Shown here in pieces: positions 24,932 to 34,194 of a DNA stretch of 64,000 nucleotides. This DNA comes from UBA4363 sp002393965. GTDB lineage: Bacteria > Bacteroidota > Bacteroidia > Bacteroidales > Paludibacteraceae. The stretch lies in contig CAMNLA010000055.1 of the NCBI GenBank assembly GCA_946542925.1, positions 1 through 64,000 of the forward strand. The letters run 5' to 3'. Each line of letters opens with the position of its first letter. The first letter of the stretch is position 1. The position numbers were made by a program, and so were the translations under genes. The notes under the pieces were generated by a model that saw nothing but the letters and a program-made list of their open reading frames with translations, was not told where the DNA came from and did no database searches.

Positions 24932-25714
24932 ATGGAAATACGCCATCATTCACATAGAAGCCAGAGGATACGGTTCGGAATAGGCATTACGGCAGGGGTT
25001 GTGCTGTTGCTGTGTGCATCGTGCGTAACGAACCGCAGCACGAAGTATCTGCAGAACATACGTGAGGACTTCGGAAAGGCGCAGTACGAGGAGTACCGTC
25101 TGCAGCCGAAAGACGAGATTCTATTTCAGGTGTTCACGACGAACGAGGACGCAGCCAAGATGTTCAACACGGCGGGCGGAGCGACGCAGACGAGCAATCA
25201 GTTCGGAGGCCGTCGGATCTATGACGACGGGACGGTGGACCTGCCGTATATTGACCACGTAAAGATAGCCGGAATGACGACCCGAGAGGCGGGTCAGTAC
25301 CTGACGGAGGTGCTACGCCCTTACATTTCGGACGACCTGTTTGTGAAAGTGGAGCTGGGCAAGAAGATGTACTACACCATCGGGGAGACGGGTTCGCGGA
25401 ACTATGAGATGTACAAAGACCAGATGAACATCTTCGAGGCTCTGGCACAGAGCGGCGACCTGAACATCGAGGCAGACCGCAAGAAGGTAAAGATCCTGCG
25501 CAACACGAATGGTCAAGACACGATCATCGAATTCGACATCCGCTCGAAAGACATCGTCGATTCGGAACTGTACTACATACAGCCAGGAGACGTCATCCTG
25601 GTGAACAGGCCGAAGGCCTCCTTCTTCAAGATCACTTCGTTCTCGACTTTCCTGAGCGTTGTCATTTCCTCCATCAGTTTTATCCTTCTGGTCATCAACT
25701 ACACCAACAACTAA
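24932..25714 (+). CDS. Polysaccharide export lipoprotein (Wza/BexD family), copy 2
   Basis: Same plan as its neighbour: lipobox LCASC (Cys31) after a longer basic N-terminus, export domain YRLQPKDEILFQVFTT, and SLBB segment YYTIGETGSRNYEMYKDQMN. It shares the ending (RSKDI...SE.YYI.P.D.I) and the C-terminal helix (FSTFLSVVISSISFILLVI). The two are clearly paralogs but well diverged, so they may form a mixed ring or serve different polymers. Next downstream is the BY-kinase co-polymerase. Confidence 0.92.
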   Translation: MEIRHHSHRSQRIRFGIGITAGVVLLLCASCVTNRSTKYLQNIREDFGKAQYEEYRLQPKDEILFQVFTTNEDAAKMFNTAGGATQTSNQFGGRRIYDDGTVDLPYIDHVKIAGMTTREAGQYLTEVLRPYISDDLFVKVELGKKMYYTIGETGSRNYEMYKDQMNIFEALAQSGDLNIEADRKKVKILRNTNGQDTIIEFDIRSKDIVDSELYYIQPGDVILVNRPKASFFKITSFSTFLSVVISSISFILLVINYTNN

Positions 25715-25757
25715 ACGAAACAGCAGTCAGGCCAAGATTGGCTGACAAAGAAAAGAT

Positions 25758-28283
25758 ATGAACGACTCCAATTTCTATCCACATACATCCCTCACGCCGG
25801 AGGAAGGGCAGAGTCCGAGCGCGGGCACGGGAGCGCCTTCGCAGGCGTCGAGACAGAGCAATTTCAAGCCGGATGATCAAGACGGCGGGGGATTCGACAT
25901 TATGTCGTGGGTGTTCCGCATCCTGCATTACTGGTATCTGTTCGTCATCGGCATCACGGTTGCGTTTGTACTCTCGCACTACCAGAACAGGAAGTGGCAG
26001 CCAATCTACCAGACGAAAGCGACCATCCTGATTGAAGACGGAAAAGGCGGCAACTTCGGCGGCTACAACTCGACGATGCAGGGATTCGGTGTACAGTCGT
26101 CGTACAGAAACATCAACAACCAGATCATCATCTTCGGTTCACACGACCTAATAGAAAAGGCTCTGGACCGTCTGCCCCTAGACATCAACTGCTACACCAA
26201 AGGGAAGTACCGCACCAACGACATCTACAAACAGGAACCTGTGACAATCTCAAAGGCCTTTGTCTCGCAGGACGCATACGGTACGGAATTTACCATCAGT
26301 GATGCCGGCGACCAGTCGACCTACTACATCTCATGGGTATCGAACGAGCAGAATTTCAAAGTAAAGGGTCACTACGGCATACCGCTGACGTGTCCGGAAT
26401 TCAACCTCAAAGTTGACCTAAACGACCGTTACATCCCCAAATACACGTTCTATTTCCAGTTCCTGGACAAAGAGAAACTGATTGCAAACTACAGCAGTCG
26501 GTTGTCGTTTGACTTTGTAATGAAAGGTTCGTCGGTTGTTTCGGTCCAGCTGACGGGACCGTCGGCCCAACGTGACGTAGACTTCATCAACTGTCTATGT
26601 GAATGCTTCATCGACCAGTCGCTGGAGCGCAAGAACGAAGTAGCCTCGAAGACCATCGACTTCATCGAGTCGCAACTGGCAAACATCTCCGATTCGCTGA
26701 CGCAGTCAGAAGGCCGTCTGAAGAACTACCGCATCAGCAATCAGATTGTCGATATCGGCAGTTACACATCGCAGTTGATCTCGGACAACCGGAAATTCGA
26801 TGACCAGTTCACTGCCTTCCGTCTGAAAGAGACGTACTTCAACTACCTGCTGAACTACCTGAACAGCCACAACACGACAGACATCATCGCATTGCCATCG
26901 ACACTCGGCATTTCGGATGCCACGCTGAACAAATACGTGCAGGAGTACAACACCCTGTTGCAGAAGCGCAGTGAGATGGGCGAGAAGAATCCATACTACA
27001 CGAAATACACGAACGACTTGGAGCAGTTGCGTACGAACATGCGGATGGTAACCACGAACATGCGTTCTGCCTTGAACATCGAGAAACAGAACCTGGTCAG
27101 CCAGACACGTGAGGTCAGGGGACAGATTTCGTCGCTCCCAGACAAGGAAAGCCGCATGAGCGACTACGAACGGAAGTTCAAGATCCACGACAACTACTAT
27201 TCCTTCCTATTGCAGAAGCGTGCAGAATCACAAGTGCAGAAAGCCTCGAACTCGTCGGACAACGTCATACTGGAGCGAGCGCACGTCGTGTCGATCGTAA
27301 ACGGAGACGTCAAAGGCAAGACAAAGACATTCTATCTGGCCGTCGGAGTACTAATACCGTTCCTGTTCATCCTGCTGAAATTCTTCCTAAACACGAAGAT
27401 CATGGACCGGAAAGACGTGGAGAAATACTCTCCGTATCCGTATTTCGGTTCGATCCGCCACACGACGAGCAAGAGCAAGATCCCTGTACTGGGCAGTCCA
27501 CGCTCAGGATTGGCAGAGGCGTACCGAATTATCCGTACACGAATTGAATTCATCGTACAGCGTCAATTCCCGACAATGCTGCTGATCACGTCAACGGAAT
27601 CGGGTGACGGAAAGACCACCTTTGCCCTGAACTTTGCCGCGATGTATGCCCATACGAAGCGCAAGACAGTACTGGTGGACCTTGACCTGCGCAAGCCGAG
27701 TGTGATAGACCGCCTCGGGTTGCCGAACGACAAACGAACGGGAATCTCGAACTACCTGATCGGTCAAATTGACGACTACCACGAACTAATCATCCGGGAC
27801 GAGCATTACAACTTCGACATCATCTCCGGCGGTACGGTCCCTCCCAACCCAGGCGAGCTGATCCGTTCGGAGAAACTGCTTGAGATGTTCCGTATGTTGC
27901 AGAAGGAGTATGACCACATCGTGATAGACACCTCGCCGGTAGGACTAGTAGCTGATGCGTATGCACTGATGCTACAGGTTGACATCAACATCTTCATTGT
28001 GCGCAGTGACAAGACGAACAAAAACTTCTTCGAGAGCATCCTGCAGCAGATCAAGTCGGACAACGTGCCGAACGTCTATGTGGTGCTGAATGACATTGAC
28101 CAGAAAAAAGCATCGTACTCGAACTACCACGAGTACGGACGCAGGTCGTACTATATGAAGAAAGACGAGTACCACAACTATACTCAAGAATACTTCGATG
28201 ACGAGGAAGAAGAGGCACAGGACGAGTCGTTGTGGAAGAAAGTGAAAACGAAGCTCAAGAAACTGAAGCGGGAATACTATTAA
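25758..28283 (+). CDS. Wzc-type polysaccharide co-polymerase / BY-kinase
   Basis: Controls chain length and export of capsule through cycles of tyrosine phosphorylation. The N-terminal cytoplasmic tail is low-complexity (1-45). It is followed by membrane helix 1 (about 52-74), a periplasmic Wzz domain with coiled coil, membrane helix 2 (about 525-544), and a cytoplasmic kinase. The kinase has Walker A ESGDGKTT (K619), Walker A' LVDLDLRKP and Walker B HIVIDTSP. The C-terminus is a tyrosine cluster (SNYHEYGRRSYYMKKDEYHNY). All parts of a complete BY-kinase are in one chain, as in Bacteroidetes and Proteobacteria. Confidence 0.94.
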   Translation: MNDSNFYPHTSLTPEEGQSPSAGTGAPSQASRQSNFKPDDQDGGGFDIMSWVFRILHYWYLFVIGITVAFVLSHYQNRKWQPIYQTKATILIEDGKGGNFGGYNSTMQGFGVQSSYRNINNQIIIFGSHDLIEKALDRLPLDINCYTKGKYRTNDIYKQEPVTISKAFVSQDAYGTEFTISDAGDQSTYYISWVSNEQNFKVKGHYGIPLTCPEFNLKVDLNDRYIPKYTFYFQFLDKEKLIANYSSRLSFDFVMKGSSVVSVQLTGPSAQRDVDFINCLCECFIDQSLERKNEVASKTIDFIESQLANISDSLTQSEGRLKNYRISNQIVDIGSYTSQLISDNRKFDDQFTAFRLKETYFNYLLNYLNSHNTTDIIALPSTLGISDATLNKYVQEYNTLLQKRSEMGEKNPYYTKYTNDLEQLRTNMRMVTTNMRSALNIEKQNLVSQTREVRGQISSLPDKESRMSDYERKFKIHDNYYSFLLQKRAESQVQKASNSSDNVILERAHVVSIVNGDVKGKTKTFYLAVGVLIPFLFILLKFFLNTKIMDRKDVEKYSPYPYFGSIRHTTSKSKIPVLGSPRSGLAEAYRIIRTRIEFIVQRQFPTMLLITSTESGDGKTTFALNFAAMYAHTKRKTVLVDLDLRKPSVIDRLGLPNDKRTGISNYLIGQIDDYHELIIRDEHYNFDIISGGTVPPNPGELIRSEKLLEMFRMLQKEYDHIVIDTSPVGLVADAYALMLQVDINIFIVRSDKTNKNFFESILQQIKSDNVPNVYVVLNDIDQKKASYSNYHEYGRRSYYMKKDEYHNYTQEYFDDEEEEAQDESLWKKVKTKLKKLKREYY

Positions 28284-28356
28284 CCAGCCCCCTCCCCTCT
28301 CCCGCCCCAAGGAAAGGCAAAAAAGCAAAAAGAGAAATACGAAAGAAAGGATACTT

Positions 28357-29655
28357 ATGATGCAAAAAAAAGACATCAGAATTGCAGTGGTAGGTCTAGG
28401 ATACGTAGGCATGCCACTGGCTGTAGAATTCAGCAAGAAGTACGATGTACTGGGATTCGACATCAACCAGATGCGCGTGGACGAATTGAACCGTGCGGAA
28501 GACCATACGCTGGAGACCGATCCAGAGGATCTGAAAGCCGGCTTTGAGCGCAAAAAGAGCGGAAAGGGAATCGGTCTGGAATTCACTGCCGACGACTCGC
28601 GTCTGACGGAGCGCAACATTTTCATCGTTGCCGTCCCTACGGGCATAGACCGCTTCAACAACCCAGACCTCCGTCCATTGCTGGGCGCAAGCAAGACGGT
28701 CGGACAGCACCTGCGGAAGGGAGACCTTGTCATCTATGAATCGACGGTGTACCCTGGCTGTACGGAAGAGGACTGTGTTCCTATTCTGGAAAAGGAATCG
28801 GGTTTAAAGTTCAATCAGGACTTCTACTGCGGATACTCACCGGAGCGCATCAATCCAGGTGATAAGGTAAACACGCTGACCAAAATCAGGAAGATCACAT
28901 CGGGATCGACCCCTGAGACAGCTGACTTCGTCGATGAACTGTATGCCTCGATATTGGAGGTGCCGACCTACAAAGCTCCGAACATGAAGGTGGCTGAGGC
29001 ATCGAAAGCCATTGAAAATGCGCAGCGCGACGTAAACATCTCATTCATGAACGAACTGGCTCTGATATTTGACAAGTTAGGAATCGACACGAATGACGTC
29101 ATTGACGCTGCCTGCTCGAAATGGAACTTCAAGCCCTACCGTCCGGGTCTCGTAGGCGGTCACTGTATCGGAGTCGATCCGTACTATATGGTGCACAAAG
29201 CCAAGGCTGTGGGTTACAATCCAGAGGTTATCTCATCGGGAAGGCGTGTGAACAACAGCATTGCCGAACACATAGCGCATAAGGTCATGAAACTGATGAT
29301 CAAGAACGGCAGCCGCATCAAGGATTCAAACATCCTGCTGATGGGCATCACCTTCAAGGAGAACTGTCCGGATATCCGCAACACCAAAGTGATAGACATC
29401 ATCCGCGAGCTTAAAGAGTTTGACATCAATGTGGACATTTACGATCCGTGGGCGGACAAGGATGAGGTGAAAAAGGAATATGATGTTGAAATCTCCGCGA
29501 CATACGATGAAGCGAAAAAGTATGACGCAGTCATACTTGCCGTTGCTCATAAGCAGTTCAAGGACTTTGACTTCAAGAAGCAGAAGCGCAACGGAGCCAT
29601 TATCTATGACGTCAAGAACTTCGTGGACAGAGACGTCGCAGACGGCAGATTATAA
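28357..29655 (+). CDS. Nucleotide-sugar dehydrogenase (TviB/WbpA type)
   Basis: NAD-dependent four-electron oxidation of a UDP-sugar to a UDP-uronic acid. The Rossmann motif is VVGLGYVGMPLA (12-22). The catalytic cysteine is C270 in GGHCIGVDPYY. The sequence VYPGCTEEDCVPILE, and SPERINPGDK in place of SPE(R/F)L.EG, suggest the UDP-GlcNAc 6-dehydrogenase subgroup rather than UDP-glucose dehydrogenase; that choice is inference. It is the last capsule gene before the IS remnant, 73 bases after the kinase. Confidence 0.9.
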   Translation: MMQKKDIRIAVVGLGYVGMPLAVEFSKKYDVLGFDINQMRVDELNRAEDHTLETDPEDLKAGFERKKSGKGIGLEFTADDSRLTERNIFIVAVPTGIDRFNNPDLRPLLGASKTVGQHLRKGDLVIYESTVYPGCTEEDCVPILEKESGLKFNQDFYCGYSPERINPGDKVNTLTKIRKITSGSTPETADFVDELYASILEVPTYKAPNMKVAEASKAIENAQRDVNISFMNELALIFDKLGIDTNDVIDAACSKWNFKPYRPGLVGGHCIGVDPYYMVHKAKAVGYNPEVISSGRRVNNSIAEHIAHKVMKLMIKNGSRIKDSNILLMGITFKENCPDIRNTKVIDIIRELKEFDINVDIYDPWADKDEVKKEYDVEISATYDEAKKYDAVILAVAHKQFKDFDFKKQKRNGAIIYDVKNFVDRDVADGRL

Positions 29656-29721
29656 AAGTGACTAAAAAAAGAGACTCCTTATAATGATGTAACCATTGAA
29701 AGTTGGACGGTTTACATTCAT

Positions 29722-29814
29722 TTATGAAGTTTTTGATTGGAACAGAGCTCGGTATTGCACCGGGCTCTTTCCATTTAGCATCAGTTCGATTCTATCGTTC
29801 TTGTAGAACTGAAA
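29722..29814 (-). pseudogene. C-terminal remnant of an IS3-family transposase
   Basis: On the minus strand 30 codons read FQFYKNDRIELMLNGKSPVQ and end in a stop, with RALFQ just before it. This is the ending of IS3-family (IS150-like) OrfB transposases, where YYNxxRI..KL.GmSPVqYR is usual. Downstream taaaccgtccaacttt resembles the terminal inverted repeat of such elements. The rest of the element is gone; mfd begins where the transposase would continue. A hairpin within it (29744-29768, agagctcggt/accgggctct) may also end transcription of the capsule genes. Confidence 0.7.
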
Positions 29815-29823
29815 AGAAAATAC

Positions 29824-32800
29824 TTATCGTCCGTTCGGAGAATCGGATACGGAATCGGACATCTGCTTCAGGACATCCAAGGCCTGATTAATGGTCTTGA
29901 TGTCCCTGACAGAGACGCTTCGCTTGCCAGCATCCTCCCTCAGACGACACTCCATCGGGTGGCTTGCCACATAGTTCAAAACGGCACCAAACACATCGCT
30001 ACGATAGTAGGAAGACTGCTGATTAGACACCATATACCCGATGAGCATACCACGCTTGATAGAAAGGCGTTCCATACCCATGCGCATTCCCAACCAACGG
30101 ATCCGCAAGGCCGTAAAAAGATCCTGTACCTCTGGCGGGACGGGACCGAAACGGTCTTCGAGCCGGGAAGCGAACGCCTCGAGTTGTTCTTCGCTCTGCA
30201 AGCCATCCAACTCACGATAGAGGGACATGCGTTCCGACACGCTTTCCACATAGAGTGTCGGTATCATGAGGGAGAGATCGCTCTCCAAGAGGCAGTCGGT
30301 GACATAGTTATTTCCGTCCTTATTCTCCTTTCTCTCCTCCTCGTACAAATCGGAGAACTCCTCGTCCTTCAATTCGTGTACTGCCTCGTTCAAGATTTTC
30401 TGGTAGGTCTCATAGCCCAAATCGGCGATAAAGCCACTCTGCTCGGCTCCGAGCATATTCCCAGCACCACGGATATCCAGATCCTGCATGGCAATCTGGA
30501 AGCCACTTCCCAAATCGGCGAACGTCTCAATGGCCTGGAGTCGTCGTCTTGCTTCTGGAGTCACGACACTCATGGGCGGAGAGAGCAGGTAACAATATGC
30601 CTTACGGTTGCTTCGTCCCACGCGTCCGCGCAATTGGTGAAGATCGGAAAGTCCGAAATTCTGAGCATCGTTAATAATGATCGTATTGGCATTCGGGATA
30701 TCAATACCGCTTTCGATAATGGTAGTAGCGATCAGAACGTCGTACTCGTAATCGATGAAATCGAGGATGATCTGTTCGAGTTTCTCAGCCTCCATCTGTC
30801 CATGTCCGACAGCGATGCGAGCCTCCGGCACAACTCTATGAATAAAAGCCTGCAGTTCGTAGAGATTCTGGATGCGGTTATTGATAAAGAATACCTGTCC
30901 GTTACGTTCCATTTCCCGTACGATGGCCTCGCGTACCACTTGTTCGCCAAACTCCGCCAGTTCGGTCTGTATCGGATAGCGGTTGGGCGGCGGAGTGCTA
31001 ATGATGGAAAGATCGCGTGCTCCCATCAGCGAGAACTGCAATGTGCGCGGTATTGGGGTTGCTGTGAGGGTAAGAGTATCCACATTCACCTTCATTGCCT
31101 TGAGTCGTTCCTTGACAGAGACACCGAACTTCTGTTCCTCATCGATGATAAGAAGACCGAGATCCTTGAACTTCACGCGCTTCCCAACGAGTTTGTGAGT
31201 ACCGATGATGATATCGATCTGTCCATCAGCCAAGCGAGAGAGGACCTCCTTTGTCTGAGAGGCAGTCCTTGCCCTTGAGAGATAATCGATGTTGCACGGA
31301 AGGTCCTTCATCCGCTCAGTAAAAGAATTGTAATGCTGTAGCGCCAGAACGGTGGTAGGGACGAGCACAGCCACCTGTTTGCCATCGGCAACGGCCTTGA
31401 AAGCCGCTCTCATAGCCACCTCCGTCTTGCCGAATCCCACATCGCCACAGACGAGTCGATCCATCGGTAACGGCTTCTCCATATCCGCTTTCACATCCTG
31501 TGTTGCCTTGTATTGGTCGGGGGTATCTTCATAGAGGAAGCCTGCCTCGAGTTCCTTCTGCAGGTAGGAATCAGGCGAAAAGGCAAACCCCTTCTCCGCC
31601 TTGCGCCGTGCATAGAGCCTTATCAGATCTCGAGCAATATCCTTGACCTTCTTCTTGGTGCGTTCCTTGAGGCGCTCCCATGCGCCACTGCCAAGTTTAT
31701 ACACCTTTGGCGGTTCGCCATCGCGTCCCTTATACTTAGAGATGCGATGCAGGTTGTGGATATTGACGAAGATGGTATCGTTATCCTTATAAAGGAGTTT
31801 GATTACCTCCTGCTGATGTCCGTTCACATCCATCTTCAGCAATCCACCGAAACGTCCGACCCCGTGATCGATGTGAGTGACATAGTCACCGACCTTCAGT
31901 TCGTTAAGTTCCTTGAGCGTCATCACGACCTTGCCGTTGCGTGCGCGGTCGCTACGGAGTGCATACTTATGATAGCGGTCGAAGATCTGATGGTCGGTGA
32001 ACACACAGATACGCATATCCTCGTCAGAGAATCCCTCGTGTACGGTCCTAAGAACGGGGGTAAACGTCAGGTCCAATCCCTTATCTTCAAAGATTGCCTG
32101 GATACGGTCGGTCTGTTTCTTACTGTCACTCAGAATATTCAGGCTGTATCCATCCGCCAGAAATCTACGGAAGGACTCGGCTACCAAGTCAAAATTCTTA
32201 TGGTAGAGCGGTTGCGGATGCGTATGGAATACTATCGTGGACTTGTCGGAAGCATCACCCTTGAGTTGAATGGACGAAAAAGAAGAAAGATTCCCGAAGA
32301 ACACATCACCAGAAACCGAATCGTCCAGCTCCATGGCGAAGTGATTCATCCTATCGCGAACGTAGAGAAAGTCGTTGAACACGAAGACGGCATCCTTGGG
32401 CAGGAACTCGGTAAAGGCGACCGATTCGCTTACGCCCTTCATCTCAGTGATGTCAGGGACGATGCTGACCGCATCCATCGTTTCCTCGCTGAGTTGGGAT
32501 TCGATATTGAACAGACGGATACTATCGATCTCATTACCGAAGAAATCGATACGATAAGGCAACTCCTTGGAATAGGAAAAAACATCCAAAATAGATCCTC
32601 GCTGAGAAAACTGACCCGGTTCGTACACAAAATCCACCCGTTGGAATCCATTCTGAAGAAGTTCCTCTATCAGTTCCTCCGTATCGCAAACATCTCCGGT
32701 ATGGAGTCTACGCACCTTGCGTAGCAGCGACTTCTTGGAAACCAGTTTTTCGACCAGAGCTTCGGGATAAGTAAAAACGAGCAGAGGAGACTCGTCTGAA

Positions 32801-33147
32801 GAAGAAAGGCGGTTGAGGACCTCGGTGCGCAGTACTTCACTGACGGAATCGGTCACCATCTTTCGGTCGGAACGTTGGCGAAACGAAGACGGAAAATAGA
32901 GGACATTATCCGACTGAAGGGTCTGCATCGCATCCTGATATCCATAGGCAGAGGCCTCCTGCTCGTCAGAGACGTAAACGACAGTACGATGTAAACGCTG
33001 TTGGCAAGCCGCAAGCGTGAGAGCGGTGGCCGATCCAGTAAGACCTGTTATGCGGACCTGCGAAGGCTGAGTTTCGAGAGCCTGTATGATCCGTTGTATC
33101 TGTGGATGGGATGCGTAGCGAATAAATAAGTCACGGAGTTCTAACAT
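29824..33147 (-). CDS. mfd: Transcription-repair coupling factor Mfd
   Basis: Removes RNA polymerase stalled at lesions and recruits UvrA. In 1107 residues the order is a UvrB-like N-terminal part (TGLTGSATALTLAA; VYEPGQFSQRGSILDVF), the polymerase-binding CarD-like domain (LKVGDYVTHIDHGVGRFGGL), and the translocase with Walker A GDVGFGKTEVA, DEEQ box LLIIDEEQKFG, and TATPIPRTLQ. The TRG-like segment (LRGRVGRSNRKAYCYLL) and the C-terminal TRCF domain follow. Length is standard. The long open frames on the opposite strand are shadows. Confidence 0.97.
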   Translation of the reverse strand: MLELRDLFIRYASHPQIQRIIQALETQPSQVRITGLTGSATALTLAACQQRLHRTVVYVSDEQEASAYGYQDAMQTLQSDNVLYFPSSFRQRSDRKMVTDSVSEVLRTEVLNRLSSSDESPLLVFTYPEALVEKLVSKKSLLRKVRRLHTGDVCDTEELIEELLQNGFQRVDFVYEPGQFSQRGSILDVFSYSKELPYRIDFFGNEIDSIRLFNIESQLSEETMDAVSIVPDITEMKGVSESVAFTEFLPKDAVFVFNDFLYVRDRMNHFAMELDDSVSGDVFFGNLSSFSSIQLKGDASDKSTIVFHTHPQPLYHKNFDLVAESFRRFLADGYSLNILSDSKKQTDRIQAIFEDKGLDLTFTPVLRTVHEGFSDEDMRICVFTDHQIFDRYHKYALRSDRARNGKVVMTLKELNELKVGDYVTHIDHGVGRFGGLLKMDVNGHQQEVIKLLYKDNDTIFVNIHNLHRISKYKGRDGEPPKVYKLGSGAWERLKERTKKKVKDIARDLIRLYARRKAEKGFAFSPDSYLQKELEAGFLYEDTPDQYKATQDVKADMEKPLPMDRLVCGDVGFGKTEVAMRAAFKAVADGKQVAVLVPTTVLALQHYNSFTERMKDLPCNIDYLSRARTASQTKEVLSRLADGQIDIIIGTHKLVGKRVKFKDLGLLIIDEEQKFGVSVKERLKAMKVNVDTLTLTATPIPRTLQFSLMGARDLSIISTPPPNRYPIQTELAEFGEQVVREAIVREMERNGQVFFINNRIQNLYELQAFIHRVVPEARIAVGHGQMEAEKLEQIILDFIDYEYDVLIATTIIESGIDIPNANTIIINDAQNFGLSDLHQLRGRVGRSNRKAYCYLLSPPMSVVTPEARRRLQAIETFADLGSGFQIAMQDLDIRGAGNMLGAEQSGFIADLGYETYQKILNEAVHELKDEEFSDLYEEERKENKDGNNYVTDCLLESDLSLMIPTLYVESVSERMSLYRELDGLQSEEQLEAFASRLEDRFGPVPPEVQDLFTALRIRWLGMRMGMERLSIKRGMLIGYMVSNQQSSYYRSDVFGAVLNYVASHPMECRLREDAGKRSVSVRDIKTINQALDVLKQMSDSVSDSPNGR

Positions 33148-33277
33148 TCATGTAGTTTTGATTGTTCTTTTGGAAGCCAAACAGTGATTAAACAAGTTTG
33201 TCATTACTCTTGGGGCTCATCGAAAAGGGTTATCTTCAATCTATATATCCTAATATCTCCCATCAGTCCAATGGATG

Positions 33278-34171
33278 TCATATCTCCAAGGCGAGCGAAG
33301 CGGCACCCAGCACGGCAGCATCGTCGGAAGGAAGTGCGGAAGATAGGATTCTGATTTTCCCCTTCCACATCGGTAAGAGAGACTCATCCATTGCCTTACG
33401 AACGGGCTGAAGGAGCAATTCGCCCGCCCGAGAAAGACCTCCTGCAATCACAATTGCCTCGGGTGAAGTTACAGCGACGAAATCCGCCAAGGTTCTGCCC
33501 AGCAATGCCCCTGTCTGTGAGAAGATTTCCTGAGCCCATTTCTCTCCATTGACAGCAGCCTGAAATACCTGTTTCGACGTCATCTCACGTCCTGTCCGTT
33601 CGCGAGCAGAACGGCTCACTCCAGTAGCGGAACAATATGCTTCAAGACACCCTCTCCTGCCACATCCACAGAGTCTTCCATTGCGTTCAACAATCACATG
33701 TCCCAGTTCTCCTGCAAAGCCATCGTGTCCGTAAAGCAGGCGGCCGCCCGTCACGATTCCCCCACCGACTCCCGTCCCGAGGGTCACCATGATAAAGTCA
33801 CTAATGCCACGAGCAGCGCCATAGCGCATCTCGCCCAAAGCAGCTGCGTTCGCATCATTGGTAATAGCGCACGGGGCTCCTATACGCTCAGAGACCATTC
33901 GTGCAATGGGAACGACTCCTTTCCAAGGCAGGTTCACCGCATGTTCGATACATCCCGTATGGTAATTACCATTGGGACACCCCATACCTACAGCATCCGT
34001 CTGCTTAAGACCATTGGAAAGCACAAGGCCAGAGACGGACCGACACAGCAGATCCACATACTCATCCAGCGTACCCCCTGTCGGTATAGAGCCGCGTGCC
34101 ACAACCGATCCATCGTCACGAACGAGACCGTACTTCGTAGAGGTTCCCCCCATGTCAATACCGATAACCAT
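33278..34171 (-). CDS. ROK family sugar kinase (glucokinase-like)
   Basis: ATP-dependent hexokinase of the ROK family. The phosphate loop is IGIDMGGTSTKYGLV at the N-terminus. The catalytic aspartate lies in ITNDANAAALGE. LGTGVGGGIVTGG and GELGHVIVERNGRLCGCGRRGCLEAY follow, the last with the three-cysteine zinc motif. The lack of a DNA-binding N-terminus argues for a kinase and not a repressor. It is the third gene of the unit peptidase homolog - sugar MFS - ROK, which suggests that the imported hexose is phosphorylated here. Confidence 0.92.
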   Translation of the reverse strand: MVIGIDMGGTSTKYGLVRDDGSVVARGSIPTGGTLDEYVDLLCRSVSGLVLSNGLKQTDAVGMGCPNGNYHTGCIEHAVNLPWKGVVPIARMVSERIGAPCAITNDANAAALGEMRYGAARGISDFIMVTLGTGVGGGIVTGGRLLYGHDGFAGELGHVIVERNGRLCGCGRRGCLEAYCSATGVSRSARERTGREMTSKQVFQAAVNGEKWAQEIFSQTGALLGRTLADFVAVTSPEAIVIAGGLSRAGELLLQPVRKAMDESLLPMWKGKIRILSSALPSDDAAVLGAASLALEI

Positions 34172-34194
34172 ATATCTTTTTTCGATGTTATTAC

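Noticed and set aside
29959..31278. 439-codon frame antisense to mfd
   Set aside because: mfd motifs are intact on the other strand; the antisense frame is a shadow, as is 31513-32724.
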